From CAVYBY01 sp963766935 (GTDB lineage: Bacteria; Actinomycetota; UBA4738; HRBIN12), in contig CAVYBY010000006.1 of assembly GCA_963766935.1 (NCBI GenBank), positions 124,001-188,000 of the forward strand: DNA of 64,000 nt, given 5' to 3'. Under the pieces are notes generated by a model. It made no database searches, was not told the origin of the DNA, and saw only the letters and a list, made by a program, of their open reading frames with translations. Positions 37,943 through 47,029 of this stretch are shown piece after piece. Every line of letters starts with the position of its first letter. The first letter of the stretch is position 1. The position numbers and the translations under genes are program-made.

Positions 37943-38490
37943 ACGCACCGGCGGCGGTCGCTCGGTCTTCCGAAGCCGGGCCGCGTATCCCAAGACCGGC
38001 GAAGCGGTGGATCGCGATCATCGTCTTGCCGTTCACACTCTGGATCGCCTGGTCCGGCCTCGCGCGAAGGGACCCGCCGCCGCCGGCATGGGCCCGGTCG
38101 ACTGAACGACCGGCAATGCGCAGGCCCGCATCCGAGCAGGCGAACGCGGAGGCGCCATCGCTGGGCATCCTCGACATGCAAGCCGCGCCCTTGCCGGCGG
38201 ACACCTACACGATCAGCAACCGCTGGCAAGGCATGAGTCCGAATCGAGATCGCCTGACACAGGTGTTCGCGGGCGCAAGCACGACCGACTCGGGTCAAGG
38301 TCTAGTCGTTGTGATGGTCGTCGACTGGCCGCCAGGGAGTGGTGGCGAGACGACCGCTGTGTTCGACACGCCGGGCCGGCACGGCGCGGTTGTCGTGGAC
38401 TCAGTCAGGGGACGGGTTCTACATCTCGTCGCCGAGGATGGGACCCGCTATTCGTTCGACCTCAACCGGCGTGCCTGGGAGTCGAAGTAG
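37939..38490 (+). CDS. Hypothetical membrane-anchored protein, partner of the upstream gene
   Basis: A 183-residue protein with an N-terminal anchor (RWIAIIVLPFTLWIAWSGL) after a basic stretch, then a Pro-rich linker and a beta-rich C-terminal domain (GLVVVMVVDWPPG, GAVVVDSVRGRVLHLVAEDG). Translational coupling to the preceding gene and matching topology suggest that both sit outside the membrane together. I recognise no family. It ends eight bases before the convergent ErpA-type gene. Confidence 0.6.
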   Translation: MNAPAAVARSSEAGPRIPRPAKRWIAIIVLPFTLWIAWSGLARRDPPPPAWARSTERPAMRRPASEQANAEAPSLGILDMQAAPLPADTYTISNRWQGMSPNRDRLTQVFAGASTTDSGQGLVVVMVVDWPPGSGGETTAVFDTPGRHGAVVVDSVRGRVLHLVAEDGTRYSFDLNRRAWESK

Positions 38491-38497
38491 CAGCGCG

Positions 38498-38818
38498 TCA
38501 GTGGAACGAGTTGCCGCAGGCGCAGCCGCCCTGGGCCATCGGGTTGTCAATCGTGAAGCCCGACTGCTCGAGGGTATCCACGAAGTCGACCGTGGCCTGC
38601 GCGAGGTACGGCACGCTCATCTTGTCGATGACGATCCGAACGCCGAACTGCTCCTCGGCCTGGTCCTTCTCGGTGAACTGGTCGTCGAGGTACATGGCGT
38701 AGCGAAGTCCCGAACAGCCACCGGGCTGGACGGCCACGCGAAGCGCGATGTCCTGGCGGCCCTCCTCTTCGAGGAGCTCCTTGACCTTGCCGGCTGCGTT
38801 CTCGGTGAGCTGGATCAT
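38498..38818 (-). CDS. erpA: A-type iron-sulfur carrier (ErpA/HesB family)
   Basis: A 106-residue carrier that moves Fe-S clusters to target enzymes. The three ligand cysteines are in QPGGCSGLRYAMYL and the C-terminal GGCACGNSFH. The ATG at 38818 has GGAGGAA nine bases upstream. A longer in-frame start at 38878 would add 20 unconserved residues. It stands apart from the suf operon at 44-51 kb. The symbol is by family and could equally be called sufA. Confidence 0.88.
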   Translation of the reverse strand: MIQLTENAAGKVKELLEEEGRQDIALRVAVQPGGCSGLRYAMYLDDQFTEKDQAEEQFGVRIVIDKMSVPYLAQATVDFVDTLEQSGFTIDNPMAQGGCACGNSFH

Positions 38819-38909
38819 CGTCGTTCGTTCCTCCGTAGGGGACGTCCCTCGAGGGGTATCGGATGTCTCGTCCGCCAATTGTAGCCCGTCCGGGGGCCAA
38901 TCCGGCAGA

Positions 38910-39380
38910 TCAAGCCTCCGAGAACGAGGCCACGGTGCCGCCGGTCACCCGCAGCAGGTCGGAGGGGGTGAGCGGGAAGACCGCGTCCGGGGTGCCGGCC
39001 GCTGCCCAGACGACCTCCCAGCCCAGCAGGTCGGGGTCGACGAACGTCTTGACCCGCGCCGGATGCCCGAACGGCGGGGTGCCGCCGACCGCGAACCCGG
39101 TGGCGGATCTCGCCTCCTCGGGGCTGGCCCGCCGGACCGCCCCGGACCCCGCCAGCACGGCCAAGACGTCGGTGTCCACTCGGTTCGCCCCCGACGTGAG
39201 CGCGAGGACCGGCGTCTCGCCGGCCATGAACACGAGCGACTTCACGATCTGACCCACGTCGCACCCGATCGCCCGGGCTGCGTCGCCCGCGGTCTTCGTC
39301 CCCTCCGGGAACCGCCGAACGTCCGGCCGGAGACCGGCCGCGCGCGCCGCCTCCGTGAACCGCTCGATCGCCGGCGTCAC
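38910..39380 (-). CDS. YbaK/ProX-type aminoacyl-tRNA deacylase
   Basis: A 156-residue YbaK-fold editing protein. IVKSLVFMAGE has the catalytic Lys, VGGTPPFGHP is the GxxPPxG loop, and LTPSDLLRVTGGTVASF ends the domain. Members remove wrong amino acids (for example Cys or Ala) from tRNA-Pro. The GTG at 39380 overlaps the glycerate kinase stop (GTGA), so the two genes are translated together, with no obvious metabolic link. Confidence 0.85.
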   Translation of the reverse strand: MTPAIERFTEAARAAGLRPDVRRFPEGTKTAGDAARAIGCDVGQIVKSLVFMAGETPVLALTSGANRVDTDVLAVLAGSGAVRRASPEEARSATGFAVGGTPPFGHPARVKTFVDPDLLGWEVVWAAAGTPDAVFPLTPSDLLRVTGGTVASFSEA

Positions 39381-40510
39381 GACGGCACTCCCCCGGCGAG
39401 TGCCGGCACGTCTCCGGCCAGCTCCGCCCCCACCTCGTCGAGCAACCGGCGCGCCTCGGCTTCGGCGCGTTCGGCCCCGGCCCGCTCGACGAGTGAGATG
39501 ACGCGCACGGGCGCGTCCGTTCCGTCGGTCCGGCCGCACACGATCACGGCCGAGACCCCCGCGAGCTCGGCCCGCCGAAGGACCTCGCCGACCAGCTTGC
39601 CGCGAAGCGACGTCGCATCGAACGCCCCCTCCCCCGTCACCACCAGGTCGGCCTCGGCGAGATGCGCGTCGAAGCCGGCTGCCGCCATCACCACGTCCGC
39701 CCCACGTGCCAGGCGCGCGCCGCAGAACGCGGCAAGCCCGAACCCCAGCCCGCCGGCCGCGCCCGAGCCCGGCTCGTCGGCCACATCCACACCGAGGTCA
39801 CGGTGGACGACCGCCGCCAGATGTCCCAGCGCGCGATCGAGAACCAGGGCGTCCTCCGCCGTCGCCCCTTTCTGCTCCGCGAACGTCCGGCTCGCCCCCG
39901 ACGGACCGCAGAGCGGGCTGTCGACGTCGCACGCGCACACGATCGCCGTGCCGCGGATCCGCGGGTCGAGCCCGCCCATGTCGATCCGCGCGAGCTCGAG
40001 CAACTCACCGCCGCCCGCGCCGAGGTCCTCGCCGTGGACGTCCTGGAACCGCACGCCGAGCGCCGACGCCATCCCGGTGCCGCCGTCGTTGGTGGCGCTC
40101 CCCCCGACGGACACGATCAGGCGCCCGGCTCCCGCGTCGAGCGCAGCACGCATCAGGTCTCCGGTTCCGGCCGTGGTGGTTCGCGCCGGGTCGCGCCGCC
40201 CCGCCGCCAGGAGCGACAGCCCCGACGCCCGCGCCATCTCGACGATGCCCGTCCGCCCGCCCGGTCCGTCGGCCAGCCCGAAGGCCGCGTCGATGGGATC
40301 TCCGAGCGGACCCCTGACGCGGACGGTCGTCGTCGAACCCCCCATCGCATCCACGAGCGACCCGAGCGTGCCCTCGCCGCCGTCGGCCATCGGCAGCACG
40401 TCGACGTGATCGGCGGGCCGGACGCGGAGCCAGCCGGAAGCCAGCGCGTCGGCCGCCGCGCGCGCGGAGAGCGTGCCGCGGAACTTGTCTGGGCAGATCA
40501 GGGCGCGCAC
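39377..40510 (-). CDS. Glycerate kinase (GlxK family)
   Basis: A 377-residue kinase making phosphoglycerate from D-glycerate. It starts VRALICPDKFRGTLSARAAA, followed by DVLPMADGGEGTLGSLV, IVSVGGSATNDGGTGMASALG and VTGEGAFDATSLRGK, all hallmarks of the GlxK/GarK fold. Whether 2- or 3-phosphoglycerate is made cannot be told. With a glycine-linked C1 network it could serve as a serine-glycerate outlet, which is inference. It is divergent from the MPI-fold gene across 23 bases. Confidence 0.9.
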   Translation of the reverse strand: MRALICPDKFRGTLSARAAADALASGWLRVRPADHVDVLPMADGGEGTLGSLVDAMGGSTTTVRVRGPLGDPIDAAFGLADGPGGRTGIVEMARASGLSLLAAGRRDPARTTTAGTGDLMRAALDAGAGRLIVSVGGSATNDGGTGMASALGVRFQDVHGEDLGAGGGELLELARIDMGGLDPRIRGTAIVCACDVDSPLCGPSGASRTFAEQKGATAEDALVLDRALGHLAAVVHRDLGVDVADEPGSGAAGGLGFGLAAFCGARLARGADVVMAAAGFDAHLAEADLVVTGEGAFDATSLRGKLVGEVLRRAELAGVSAVIVCGRTDGTDAPVRVISLVERAGAERAEAEARRLLDEVGAELAGDVPALAGGVPS

Positions 40511-40520
40511 GACGGGACTG

Positions 40521-40526
40521 TACAAT
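40521..40526 (+). promoter_or_regulatory. Candidate -10 element for a leaderless transcript
   Basis: TACAAT ends eight bases before the GTG at 40534. Transcription from this hexamer would start at about the GTG itself, giving a leaderless mRNA, which is frequent in Actinomycetota. I see no -35 match at 16-18 bases. The gene also lacks a ribosome-binding site, which fits. Confidence 0.45.
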
Positions 40527-40533
40527 CCGCCGC

Positions 40534-41364
40534 GTGAGCCTCGGCCGACTCCAATTGCTGGGCATCGCCCATGCCGAACGGCAGCGCCTGGGCCGCATGA
40601 TCCAGTTCGCCGAGCCCGACACGTGGGACCAGCCGAGCGCCGCCGCGGGCTGGTGGAACCGGGACGTGATCGCGCACCTGGGGGCCGGGGACACGGCCGC
40701 CGCACAGCTCCTCGCCGGCGAGCCGGCCTCCGAGCTCGAGGAGTACCGCGCCGAGGTGGGGCCCGACGGGTTCACGGTGGACGGTTGGAACGCCTGGCAC
40801 GTGAACCGGCGTTCCGGCACCGAGACGCGCGAGGTGCTGACGCTATGGGGACAAGCGGCGGAGTCGATGCTGTCGCACGCGGCCGCGCTCTCCGAGGAGG
40901 ACTGGACCACGAAGCGGTTCGAATGGCTCGCCGGGCCGATCCGCGCGCGCTACCTGGTGCACTCGCGCCTCGTCGAGTGGTGGCTGCACGGCGAGGACGT
41001 GCGGGCGACCAACGGTCTCAAGCCCGTGGTCCAGCACTGGCCGATCTGGCTCACCATCGACATGGGCGTGCGGATGCTCCCGTGGGCTTTGGGACGGGCC
41101 GGCATCGACGCGTCCGGCAAGACGGTCCAGTTCGATCTCGAGGGCGCCGGCGAGGGCACCTGGCACTGGGGTCTCGGATCGGGCGAGATCCCCGACCCCG
41201 ACCACAAGCCCGACGCCTTCATCCAGGGCCGGGCTCCCCAGACGGCGCTCGTCGCCGGGCGGCGCCTGTCGGCCGACGACGTGCTGGCCAACGGCACCGT
41301 GGTGCTCGGCCGCGACGTCGAGCTCGGCGAGCTGATCCTGCGGCACATCCGCGCGTTCGTCTGA
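40534..41364 (+). CDS. Maleylpyruvate-isomerase-fold protein (mycothiol/DinB type)
   Basis: A 276-residue protein of the DinB/MDMPI four-helix family. WWNRDVIAHLGAGDTAAAQLL holds the metal-binding His region, then HSRLVEWWLHGEDVRATNGL carries two more His residues, and a smaller C-terminal domain follows (FDLEGAGEGTWHWGLG). Relatives use mycothiol in thiol-dependent isomerisation or transfer, but most are uncharacterised. No pathway partner is adjacent. Confidence 0.78.
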   Translation: MSLGRLQLLGIAHAERQRLGRMIQFAEPDTWDQPSAAAGWWNRDVIAHLGAGDTAAAQLLAGEPASELEEYRAEVGPDGFTVDGWNAWHVNRRSGTETREVLTLWGQAAESMLSHAAALSEEDWTTKRFEWLAGPIRARYLVHSRLVEWWLHGEDVRATNGLKPVVQHWPIWLTIDMGVRMLPWALGRAGIDASGKTVQFDLEGAGEGTWHWGLGSGEIPDPDHKPDAFIQGRAPQTALVAGRRLSADDVLANGTVVLGRDVELGELILRHIRAFV

Positions 41365-41377
41365 CGCGCGAGCTGTC

Positions 41378-42370
41378 TCAGCGCCGGACGACCAGCCTCC
41401 TGACCGCCCTCGGCTCCGCTCCGAACCGGTACTTGTACGCGTAGTCGCCCTTCAGCAGATCGAAGGTCCGCAGGCCCTCCTCGATCGCGAGGCGGATGTC
41501 CTCGGCGACGAGCACCATGCCGGGCGCGAGGCGTTGCCATTCGCGATCGAACGCCGAGTTGTACAGCGAGAACGTGTCGCCGAAGACGAACCCGATCGTC
41601 CCCGCCGCCTGCACCCCGCCGACCTCGATGAACGTCAGCCGGAACACGCCGCGCTCGCAGAACGCCTCCCCCAGCCGGCGGAAGAAGATCTCCATCCCCG
41701 GCACCATGAAGACGCCCTTGGGTCCTTCGCTCGTTCGGTGCAGCTCGACGAACCGGTCCAGGTACGCCTCGAGCGTCGTTGGATCGGCGGTGACGACGCG
41801 GATCTCGCCCGCGTCTTCTGCCAGACGCTTCGCCTTTCGCCGGATCTCGTGCCGCGGCTTGGCCGGCAGCCACGCGAGGTACTCGTCCCAGCTGCCCGGA
41901 AGGCGAAAGAACGGCGCGGGGCCGTTCTGGTCGTCGGTCTCCTCGACCTCGAAGTCGCGCGCCTCGGCCTCCTTGCGAAGGAACCCCAGCCACGGCGAGT
42001 CTTCGGGCAGGCCGCGAAGATCGGCTTCGCCCCAGTCCTCACGAGCGGCGAGCGCCGTCCAGAGCGCCGCCGCCACCCGCTCCTGCCGGTCCGGAAGCGC
42101 GACCGGGCCCAGATAGTCGGTCACCTCGGTGCCACCCAGGAACCGGAGCATCCCCTCGATCCGCTCGAAGGCCACCGCTCCGACCTGGGTCCCGTCGTCC
42201 TCCTCGGCAAACGCAAGCAGCAGGTGATCGGGCGTCTCCCCGAACTCCTCCCAGTAGAGCTTCAGGTACTCGGGCGTGTGGAAGAAGGTTCCCGACGGGT
42301 CTGCGTGCACGAGCACGCTCCAGTCGCGCCGCTGGAAGTCCCGCCCGTCGTCGGAAAAGACGATCCGCAT
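41378..42370 (-). CDS. FemAB/CelD-like GNAT-fold acyltransferase
   Basis: A 330-residue protein with a double GNAT-like fold. FFHTPEYLKLYWEEFG is a typical start, LAWLPAKPRHEIRRKAKRL is the basic helix seen in PF13480 (acetyltransferase-6) proteins, and GDTFSLYNSAFDREW with LLKGDYAYKYRFG closes the domain. Members add amino acids to peptidoglycan precursors from aminoacyl-tRNA or acetylate exopolysaccharide. The acceptor is unknown. It starts two bases after the DUF2207 gene ends. Confidence 0.75.
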   Translation of the reverse strand: MRIVFSDDGRDFQRRDWSVLVHADPSGTFFHTPEYLKLYWEEFGETPDHLLLAFAEEDDGTQVGAVAFERIEGMLRFLGGTEVTDYLGPVALPDRQERVAAALWTALAAREDWGEADLRGLPEDSPWLGFLRKEAEARDFEVEETDDQNGPAPFFRLPGSWDEYLAWLPAKPRHEIRRKAKRLAEDAGEIRVVTADPTTLEAYLDRFVELHRTSEGPKGVFMVPGMEIFFRRLGEAFCERGVFRLTFIEVGGVQAAGTIGFVFGDTFSLYNSAFDREWQRLAPGMVLVAEDIRLAIEEGLRTFDLLKGDYAYKYRFGAEPRAVRRLVVRR

Positions 42371-42372
42371 CG

Positions 42373-44178
42373 TCACCAGGAACCGCCGCCTCCGCCGCCT
42401 CCGCCGCCGCCGGAGAACCCGCCGCCGCCGAACCCGCTCGATCCCGACCCCGCGGGCGTCGAGGCGATCGTCCCGCTGGTCGAGACCGTAAACGAGTCCA
42501 TCGCGTGGCCGAAGTCGGCGAAGATGAACGGGCGAGTGGCGACGTACCAGGACGTGTCGCCCTCGGGAAGGCCGAGCTGCTCGAAGGCGTGGGCCCACTT
42601 CTCCGTCAGGCCGAACACGATCGCGTACGGCAGATACCGCGTGAATACGTTCTCCTTCTCCGCCCACTGCGACATGTGGGTCTCCGCGGTCGCGATGACG
42701 GTTCGGAATCCGCGAATCCGCCGCAGCATCGCCGTCCCCTTCGCGGTCCGGCTCGGCATCCACCGGGCGCCGAAGACGAACACCAGCGAGCACACCACGG
42801 CCGCCACACCCACGAGCCCGAAGTGCGTCCAGCGCGCGATGATCACCGCCGCGACGACGGACAGGACCACCACGCCGATCCCGATGCCCAGCCAGAGCCC
42901 GCGAACCTTGTCGGGCCGGCCGCGGAACCACTTCTGGGTCATCGCGTCCGCGTACAGCTTGTCCTCCACGGTCGCAAGGCGCGCCGAGAAGGTTCGCCGC
43001 AGCGACGACAGCGTGACCTCGTCGCCGTCCTTGAACAGCCCGTCCAGCAGCGAGCGCTCGTACGTGAGCAGCTCGCCCGGATCCTTCTCCAGCTTGACGA
43101 GCTCCCAGTCCTGCTTTGAGAACCAGCCGCCTTTCGGCAGCTCGCGGATCAGCAGGAACCCACGCGTCGCCAGGTCGACGATCGTGGCGGTCACGTCGAG
43201 CGTGTTCGCGCGTTCGTCGATCAACGTGCCGATCTGGCCGGGACGAAGCCCCTCGGGCGGCGCGAACTCGACGGGGGCGCTGGCGTCGCCCTCGAAGATC
43301 GGGACCGCCTGATCGGCGCCCGTCGGGTTGCCCATGACCTGGTCGATCGGCGAACCGACGAACCGGCGGTCGCGTCCGCGGCGCCACAGCAGCAACACGA
43401 ACCCGCCGATGCCCAGCAGCAGGGTGACCGCGGCGGCGGTGAGCGTCGGCGGCGACACCCGGAACGCGCGCGAGAACGCCCAGCGCTCCCTCAAGATCGG
43501 CGCCGGCGCGGGGACGCCGCCCTTCGGGAGCGCCACGACGACGGTGAACGCCTGGAACGGCTCCAGCCCGGTCTGGGCGAACTGCGCCACGCCGGACGCG
43601 TCGAGGCGCGACCGGGCGCAGGCCGTAAAGGCTCCCGAAGAGCCTGCATAGCAGGTGCTCTGGGTGAAAGGTGCGGGACCCGTCACGGTGACGCGGGCGG
43701 CCTCGATCGGCACGCTCCAGTCGGCGCCGATCGCGTTCCAGTACAGCTCGTCGTGGTCGGCGAACCCGTTGAGGGCCCCGCGAACCAGGTACTCGATCCG
43801 ATAGGCGTGCTCCCCCGTGATCTCGCGGTCCGGGTCGCCGATCTTGATCTCGGTCATCCCGCCGGGCACGGAGTCGACCGAGAAGCCGGCGGGCGCTCCC
43901 CCGGTCGCCGAGACCGAGACCACGTCGAGCGGATACACGCGGTCGTTGGTGTCGTCGTAGTGAAGCGTCGTCGGGATGAGCCGGAAGATGCCGTGGTGCG
44001 GCGTCGTCCCGAAGTCGTAGTCGATCGTCTCGACGACCCGGATGACGCCGTCGCTTTGGATCCGGATGTCGACGTCGTAGCGGTGGATCGTCTCGGCGGT
44101 CTGGGCCGCCGCCGGGCCCGAAAGCATCAGCGCCGCCGCCAGGCCGAGGAGCCCGGCGATGGTCAGTGCGCGGCGCAC
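42373..44178 (-). CDS. DUF2207-domain membrane protein
   Basis: A 601-residue secreted-membrane protein. A signal peptide ending SGPAAAQTAE precedes the DUF2207 beta-domain (YDVDIRIQSDGVIRVVETID). A first transmembrane helix (TLLLGIGGFVLLLW) leads to a cytosolic winged-helix-like region, and two more helices occur at IGIGVVVLSVVAAVII and VGVAAVVCSLVFVFG. It ends in a Gly-rich tail (GGGGFSGGG...SW), typical of this family. The role is unknown. The GTG start is two bases after sufU, so it may be read through from the suf operon. Confidence 0.85.
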   Translation of the reverse strand: MRRALTIAGLLGLAAALMLSGPAAAQTAETIHRYDVDIRIQSDGVIRVVETIDYDFGTTPHHGIFRLIPTTLHYDDTNDRVYPLDVVSVSATGGAPAGFSVDSVPGGMTEIKIGDPDREITGEHAYRIEYLVRGALNGFADHDELYWNAIGADWSVPIEAARVTVTGPAPFTQSTCYAGSSGAFTACARSRLDASGVAQFAQTGLEPFQAFTVVVALPKGGVPAPAPILRERWAFSRAFRVSPPTLTAAAVTLLLGIGGFVLLLWRRGRDRRFVGSPIDQVMGNPTGADQAVPIFEGDASAPVEFAPPEGLRPGQIGTLIDERANTLDVTATIVDLATRGFLLIRELPKGGWFSKQDWELVKLEKDPGELLTYERSLLDGLFKDGDEVTLSSLRRTFSARLATVEDKLYADAMTQKWFRGRPDKVRGLWLGIGIGVVVLSVVAAVIIARWTHFGLVGVAAVVCSLVFVFGARWMPSRTAKGTAMLRRIRGFRTVIATAETHMSQWAEKENVFTRYLPYAIVFGLTEKWAHAFEQLGLPEGDTSWYVATRPFIFADFGHAMDSFTVSTSGTIASTPAGSGSSGFGGGGFSGGGGGGGGGGSW

Positions 44179-44179
44179 G

Positions 44180-44650
44180 TCAGCCGGCGTGCGAGGCCGA
44201 CCCGCTGGAGGCGCCGGTCCCCGCGAGCGCGTCCTGCAGCACGTCCCACGCAAGCACCGCGCACTTGATGCGGATCGGGTACTTCACGACCCCGTGCAGC
44301 GCCACCAGGTCGCCGAACGTGTCCTCGTCGGGCTCGGCCTCACCGGCCATCATGTTGCGGAACCGGGCGGCCAGGGCCTGCGCGTCCTCGACCGACCCAC
44401 CGGTGACCGCCTCCGTCATCATCGACGCGCTGCTCTGCGAGATGGAGCAGCCGGCCCCCTGGAACGCCACGTCGGCGAGCGAACCATCCTCGACGTGGGC
44501 GAAGACGGTGATCTCGTCGCCGCACAGCGGGTTGTTGCCCGAACAGGTCAGCTCCGCCCCCTCGACCGCCCGCTTGTTCCGCGGGTTCTTGTAGTGGTCG
44601 AGGATGACTTCCTTGTAGATGTCGTCGAGCCCCACGGTGCTTCCTCCCAT
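44180..44650 (-). CDS. sufU: SufU-type scaffold / sulfur-transfer protein
   Basis: A 156-residue IscU-like protein. The zinc/cluster ligands are in CSGNNPLCGDEI (Cys, Cys, Asp), GAGCSISQ and RIKCAVLAW. The insertion between the second and third ligands marks SufU rather than IscU. In Gram-positive systems SufU is the zinc-dependent sulfur acceptor of SufS, here encoded 27 bases upstream in the operon. Confidence 0.92.
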   Translation of the reverse strand: MGGSTVGLDDIYKEVILDHYKNPRNKRAVEGAELTCSGNNPLCGDEITVFAHVEDGSLADVAFQGAGCSISQSSASMMTEAVTGGSVEDAQALAARFRNMMAGEAEPDEDTFGDLVALHGVVKYPIRIKCAVLAWDVLQDALAGTGASSGSASHAG

Positions 44651-44677
44651 GCGGGCCGTAGCCCGCCTTCGCCGATC

Positions 44678-45919
44678 TCAGGAGCCGAAGATCCCTTCCG
44701 CCCTGGCGAGCGCCTCGATCAGGGCGTCGATCTCCTCCCTGGTCGTATACACGTAGAACGACGCCCGTGCCGTCGCCGGCACCTCGAAGCGCCGCATGAC
44801 GAGCTGAGCGCAGTGATGGCCGGCCCGGATCGCCACCCCCTCCGCGTCGAGCACCTGCGCGAGGTCGTGCGGGTGGACGTTGCGGAACCAGAACGAGACC
44901 GCGCCGCCGCGGACCGCGATGTCCTTCGGACCGTAGATCGTGGCGCCGGCGTCGAGCAGCCGGTCGAGCGCGTATCGCGTGATCTCCTCCTCGTGGGCCC
45001 GGACGTTGTCCATGCCGAGCGCTTCCAGGTAGTCGACCGCCGCGCCAAGCCCGACCTGCTGGGCGATCGGCATCGTGCCGCCCTCGAACTTGTACGGAAC
45101 CGGCTTCCACGTCGAGTGGTCGTGGAACACCTCCTGGATCATCTCGCCGCCGCCGAACATGGGCTGCATCGCCTCGAGGATCTCGGGCTTGCCGTAGAGC
45201 CCGCCCGAAGCCGTCGGCCCGAGCATCTTGTGTCCGCTGAAACCCAGCAGGTCGACGTCGAGCTCCGTCACGTCGAGGCGATGGTGCGGCGCGAGCTGAG
45301 CCGCGTCGACGGCGACGATGGCGCCCACCGCATGCGCCGCCTCCACGAGCTGCCCCAGCGGTGTGATCGTTCCGAGGGCATTCGACATGCCGGTCACCGA
45401 CAGGATCTTGGTCCGCTCGGTGAGCAGCGACCCGAGCTGCGACAGATCGAGCAGCCCGTCGTCGGTCAGCGGGATGTAGCGGAGCACGGCACCCGTCGCC
45501 GCGGCGGTCATCTGCCAGGGGACGATGTTCGAGTGGTGCTCCATGTCGGTCAGCAGGATCTCGTCGCCCTCGTGCAGGAACGTCCGGCCCCAGCCCTGCG
45601 CGACGAGGTTCATCGACTCGGTGACCCCGCGCGTGAAGACGATCGTCTCGGGCGAGGGCGCGCCGAAGAACCGAGCGAGCGTGGCGCGGGCCTGCTCGAA
45701 CAGCTCCGTCGCCTCCTCCCCCAGCGCGTAGATCCCCCGGTGCGCGTTCGCGTTGTGCTGGGAGTAGAAGGTCGAGACCGCGTCGATGACCTGCTTGGGC
45801 TTTTGCGAGGTCGCCGCGGAGTCCAGGTAGACGAGCGGCTTGCCGCGCACCGTGCGCGACAGGATCGGGAAATCGCGGCGAACGGCCGCGACGTCGAGTC
45901 CGATCGACCGCTCGCTCAT
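44678..45919 (-). CDS. sufS: SufS cysteine desulfurase
   Basis: A 413-residue class II cysteine desulfurase, PLP-dependent, taking sulfur from cysteine for cluster assembly. VYLDSAATSQKPKQVIDAV is the SufS start, LTDMEHHSNIVPWQ the substrate region, GFSGHKMLGPTASGGLYG the PLP Lys, and IRAGHHCAQLVMRRF the shielded catalytic Cys. It sits between sufC and sufU in the normal actinobacterial order. Confidence 0.95.
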   Translation of the reverse strand: MSERSIGLDVAAVRRDFPILSRTVRGKPLVYLDSAATSQKPKQVIDAVSTFYSQHNANAHRGIYALGEEATELFEQARATLARFFGAPSPETIVFTRGVTESMNLVAQGWGRTFLHEGDEILLTDMEHHSNIVPWQMTAAATGAVLRYIPLTDDGLLDLSQLGSLLTERTKILSVTGMSNALGTITPLGQLVEAAHAVGAIVAVDAAQLAPHHRLDVTELDVDLLGFSGHKMLGPTASGGLYGKPEILEAMQPMFGGGEMIQEVFHDHSTWKPVPYKFEGGTMPIAQQVGLGAAVDYLEALGMDNVRAHEEEITRYALDRLLDAGATIYGPKDIAVRGGAVSFWFRNVHPHDLAQVLDAEGVAIRAGHHCAQLVMRRFEVPATARASFYVYTTREEIDALIEALARAEGIFGS

Positions 45920-45929
45920 CGCCTAACCC

Positions 45930-46712
45930 TCACTCCGCCGGCAGCTCTTCGATCCCGAGCTCGGTTCGAATGCCTTCGTAGCCCTTCGCCTCGAGCTCGT
46001 AGGCGATCTCGGGACCGCCCGACTTCACGATACGCCCGGCCATCATCACGTGGACGCGGTCGGGCGTGAGGTAGTTCAGGATCCGCTGGTAGTGGGTGAT
46101 GATCAGCACCCCGAGGTCCGGGCCGATCAGCTTCTCGACCCCCGTCGCCACCGCCTTGAGCGAGTCGATGTCGAGGCCGGAGTCGGTCTCGTCGAGGATG
46201 GCGACGGCGGGCTCGAGGACGGCCAGCTGCAGCACCTCGTTCTTCTTCTTCTCGCCGCCGGAGAACCCCTGGTTGACGTACCGCTGAACCATCGCGTCCT
46301 CGACGCCGAGCATGTCCATCTTCTCTTTCATGTGCTTGCGAAACGCCAGCGCGGAGATCTGCTCGCCCTTGACCGACTGGTAGGCCGTCCGAAGGAAGTT
46401 GACGACGCTGACCCCGGGAACCTCGGTCGGGTACTGCATCGCCAGGAACAGACCCCGCTTCGCGCGCAGATCGGTGGTGAGCTTCGTGATGTCCTCGCCG
46501 TTGAACAGCACCGAGCCCGCGGTGATCGTGTAGCCGGGCCGGCCCATGATCACGTTGGACAGCGTCGACTTCCCGGATCCGTTCGGTCCCATGAGGGCGT
46601 GCGTCTCGCCCTGCTTCACCACCAGGTCGATGCCCTTGAGGATCTCCTTGTTCTCCACGTTCGCGTGCAGACCCCGGATCTCCAGGGTCGCCGCGCCGTT
46701 GTGCTCGCTCAT
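45930..46712 (-). CDS. sufC: SufC Fe-S assembly ATPase
   Basis: A 260-residue ABC-type ATPase without membrane partner that powers the SufBCD scaffold. Walker A is MGPNGSGKSTLSNVI, the signature motif FSGGEKKKNEVLQL, and Walker B VAILDETDSGLDID. The ATG at 46712 overlaps the Rieske ferredoxin stop (ATGA). Confidence 0.95.
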   Translation of the reverse strand: MSEHNGAATLEIRGLHANVENKEILKGIDLVVKQGETHALMGPNGSGKSTLSNVIMGRPGYTITAGSVLFNGEDITKLTTDLRAKRGLFLAMQYPTEVPGVSVVNFLRTAYQSVKGEQISALAFRKHMKEKMDMLGVEDAMVQRYVNQGFSGGEKKKNEVLQLAVLEPAVAILDETDSGLDIDSLKAVATGVEKLIGPDLGVLIITHYQRILNYLTPDRVHVMMAGRIVKSGGPEIAYELEAKGYEGIRTELGIEELPAE

Positions 46713-47029
46713 CCGTCCACCTCGATCATGATGTCGTCGCCGTCGGTCGTGACCGCGTAGGCCCGCACCGGCAATGTCGCCGGCAGGGTGATCGGGTGCC
46801 CGGTGTTCAGATCGAACGTCGATCCGTGCTTCGGGCACTCGATGGTCTCGTCTTCCACCTCGACTTCGCCCTCGTCGAGGTAGTACTGGGCGTGCGAGCA
46901 GATGGCGTCGACGGCGCGGAACCCGGACGCGCCCAGGTTCGCCACCGCGATCAGCCGGTCGTCCACCTGGAACCGGCGGGCCTCGCCTTCGGGAACGTCG
47001 GCGGCCGCGCAGATCTTCACCAGGGTCAT
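46709..47029 (-). CDS. Rieske-type [2Fe-2S] ferredoxin of the suf operon
   Basis: A 106-residue non-haem Rieske protein. The ligands are Cys-His in ICSHAQYYLDEG and Cys-His in IECPKHGSTFDL. It is a common component of actinobacterial suf operons between sufD and sufC, and probably gives electrons for cluster assembly. The ATG at 47029 overlaps the sufD stop by one base. Confidence 0.88.
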   Translation of the reverse strand: MTLVKICAAADVPEGEARRFQVDDRLIAVANLGASGFRAVDAICSHAQYYLDEGEVEVEDETIECPKHGSTFDLNTGHPITLPATLPVRAYAVTTDGDDIMIEVDG

